NCBI RefSeq assembly: GCF_963666145.1
Contig: NZ_OY762614.1
Span: 6,128,501 to 6,192,500, forward strand
Length of the DNA: 64,000 bases
Direction of reading: 5' to 3'
Source: an uncultured Desulfobacter sp.
GTDB taxonomy: Bacteria; Desulfobacterota; Desulfobacteria; Desulfobacterales; Desulfobacteraceae
The notes under the pieces were generated by a model. That model had not been told where the DNA came from and made no database searches. It saw nothing but the letters and a program-made list of their open reading frames with translations. This document shows, piece by piece, positions 63,998 through 64,000 of the stretch (positions are counted from its first letter, which is position 1; the number at the start of each line of letters is the position of its first letter). The position numbers and the translations under genes are program-made.

Positions 63998-64000
63998 ATA

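Overview
The window looks like a chromosomal segment of a sulfate-reducing or related Desulfobacterota, most plausibly Desulfobacteraceae. The support is many two-component and methyl-accepting genes, sigma-54 regulation, a GlnK-Amt operon, MenA, a flagellar FlaG-like gene, a NifX-like protein next to a cysteine-rich PAS/sigma-54 activator, and very high insertion-sequence content. This is an inference from gene content only.

The window has two halves. Positions 1 to about 44.07 kb are accessory DNA: toxin-antitoxin genes, interrupted genes, at least eight insertion elements or remnants, a miniature element, and gene fragments joined at illegitimate junctions. This half ends at a 46-bp 3' fragment of a tRNA-Arg(TCT) gene (44026-44071), preceded by three phased TGTGCC repeats. 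That is the usual anatomy of the distal attachment site of an integrated island. Past one further IS5-type insertion, 45.4-64 kb is orderly housekeeping DNA: menA, a polar amino acid ABC transporter, nudix, a Ski2-like helicase, ridA, ettA, two EamA transporters, flaG, a NifX-like gene under a good sigma-54 promoter, glnK-amtB under another, and a geranylgeranyl-reductase-like flavoprotein.

Accessory half in order: small RHH and RelE-type modules (0-1.2 kb); small hypothetical genes (1.4-2.6 kb); a Ca2+/Na+ antiporter and an NtrC-type two-component pair (3-7 kb); a gutted Tn3 transposase (7-8.5 kb); an MCP and a secreted Cache protein (8.5-10.8 kb); an OLD-family nuclease gene broken by three different insertion sequences (11-17.1 kb) and joined to half an MCP gene; a methyltransferase whose stop codon lies in an attC-like hairpin (19-19.8 kb); a very large AAA/TPR/PAS hybrid histidine kinase split by an IS3-type element (19.9-26.4 kb); decayed genes (26.5-29.7 kb); a 4.3-kb transposon (29.75-34.06 kb); a truncated second IS1634-type copy; a truncated AEC carrier; a miniature inverted-repeat element (37.05-37.22 kb); a three-gene candidate toxin/immunity operon (37.6-39.3 kb); another IS1634-type element; and an HU gene with gene fragments.

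The strongest candidate for an undescribed system is the 29750-34055 element. It encodes a Mu/Tn7-superfamily DDE transposase translationally coupled to a small AAA+ ATPase and to a protein combining a DnaG-like zinc finger with a ParB-like helix-turn-helix, plus a second small zinc-finger protein. Each end carries two copies of a TGTAACG-containing repeat in inverted orientation. Both outer boundaries coincide with the points where flanking homology (a duplicated regulator gene on the left, an IS1634 copy on the right) stops. No TniQ, TnsA or TnsD homologue is visible. The 38473-39252 membrane-active candidate with its DUF1240-like neighbour is the second candidate. No CRISPR array or complete rRNA/tRNA gene was found.
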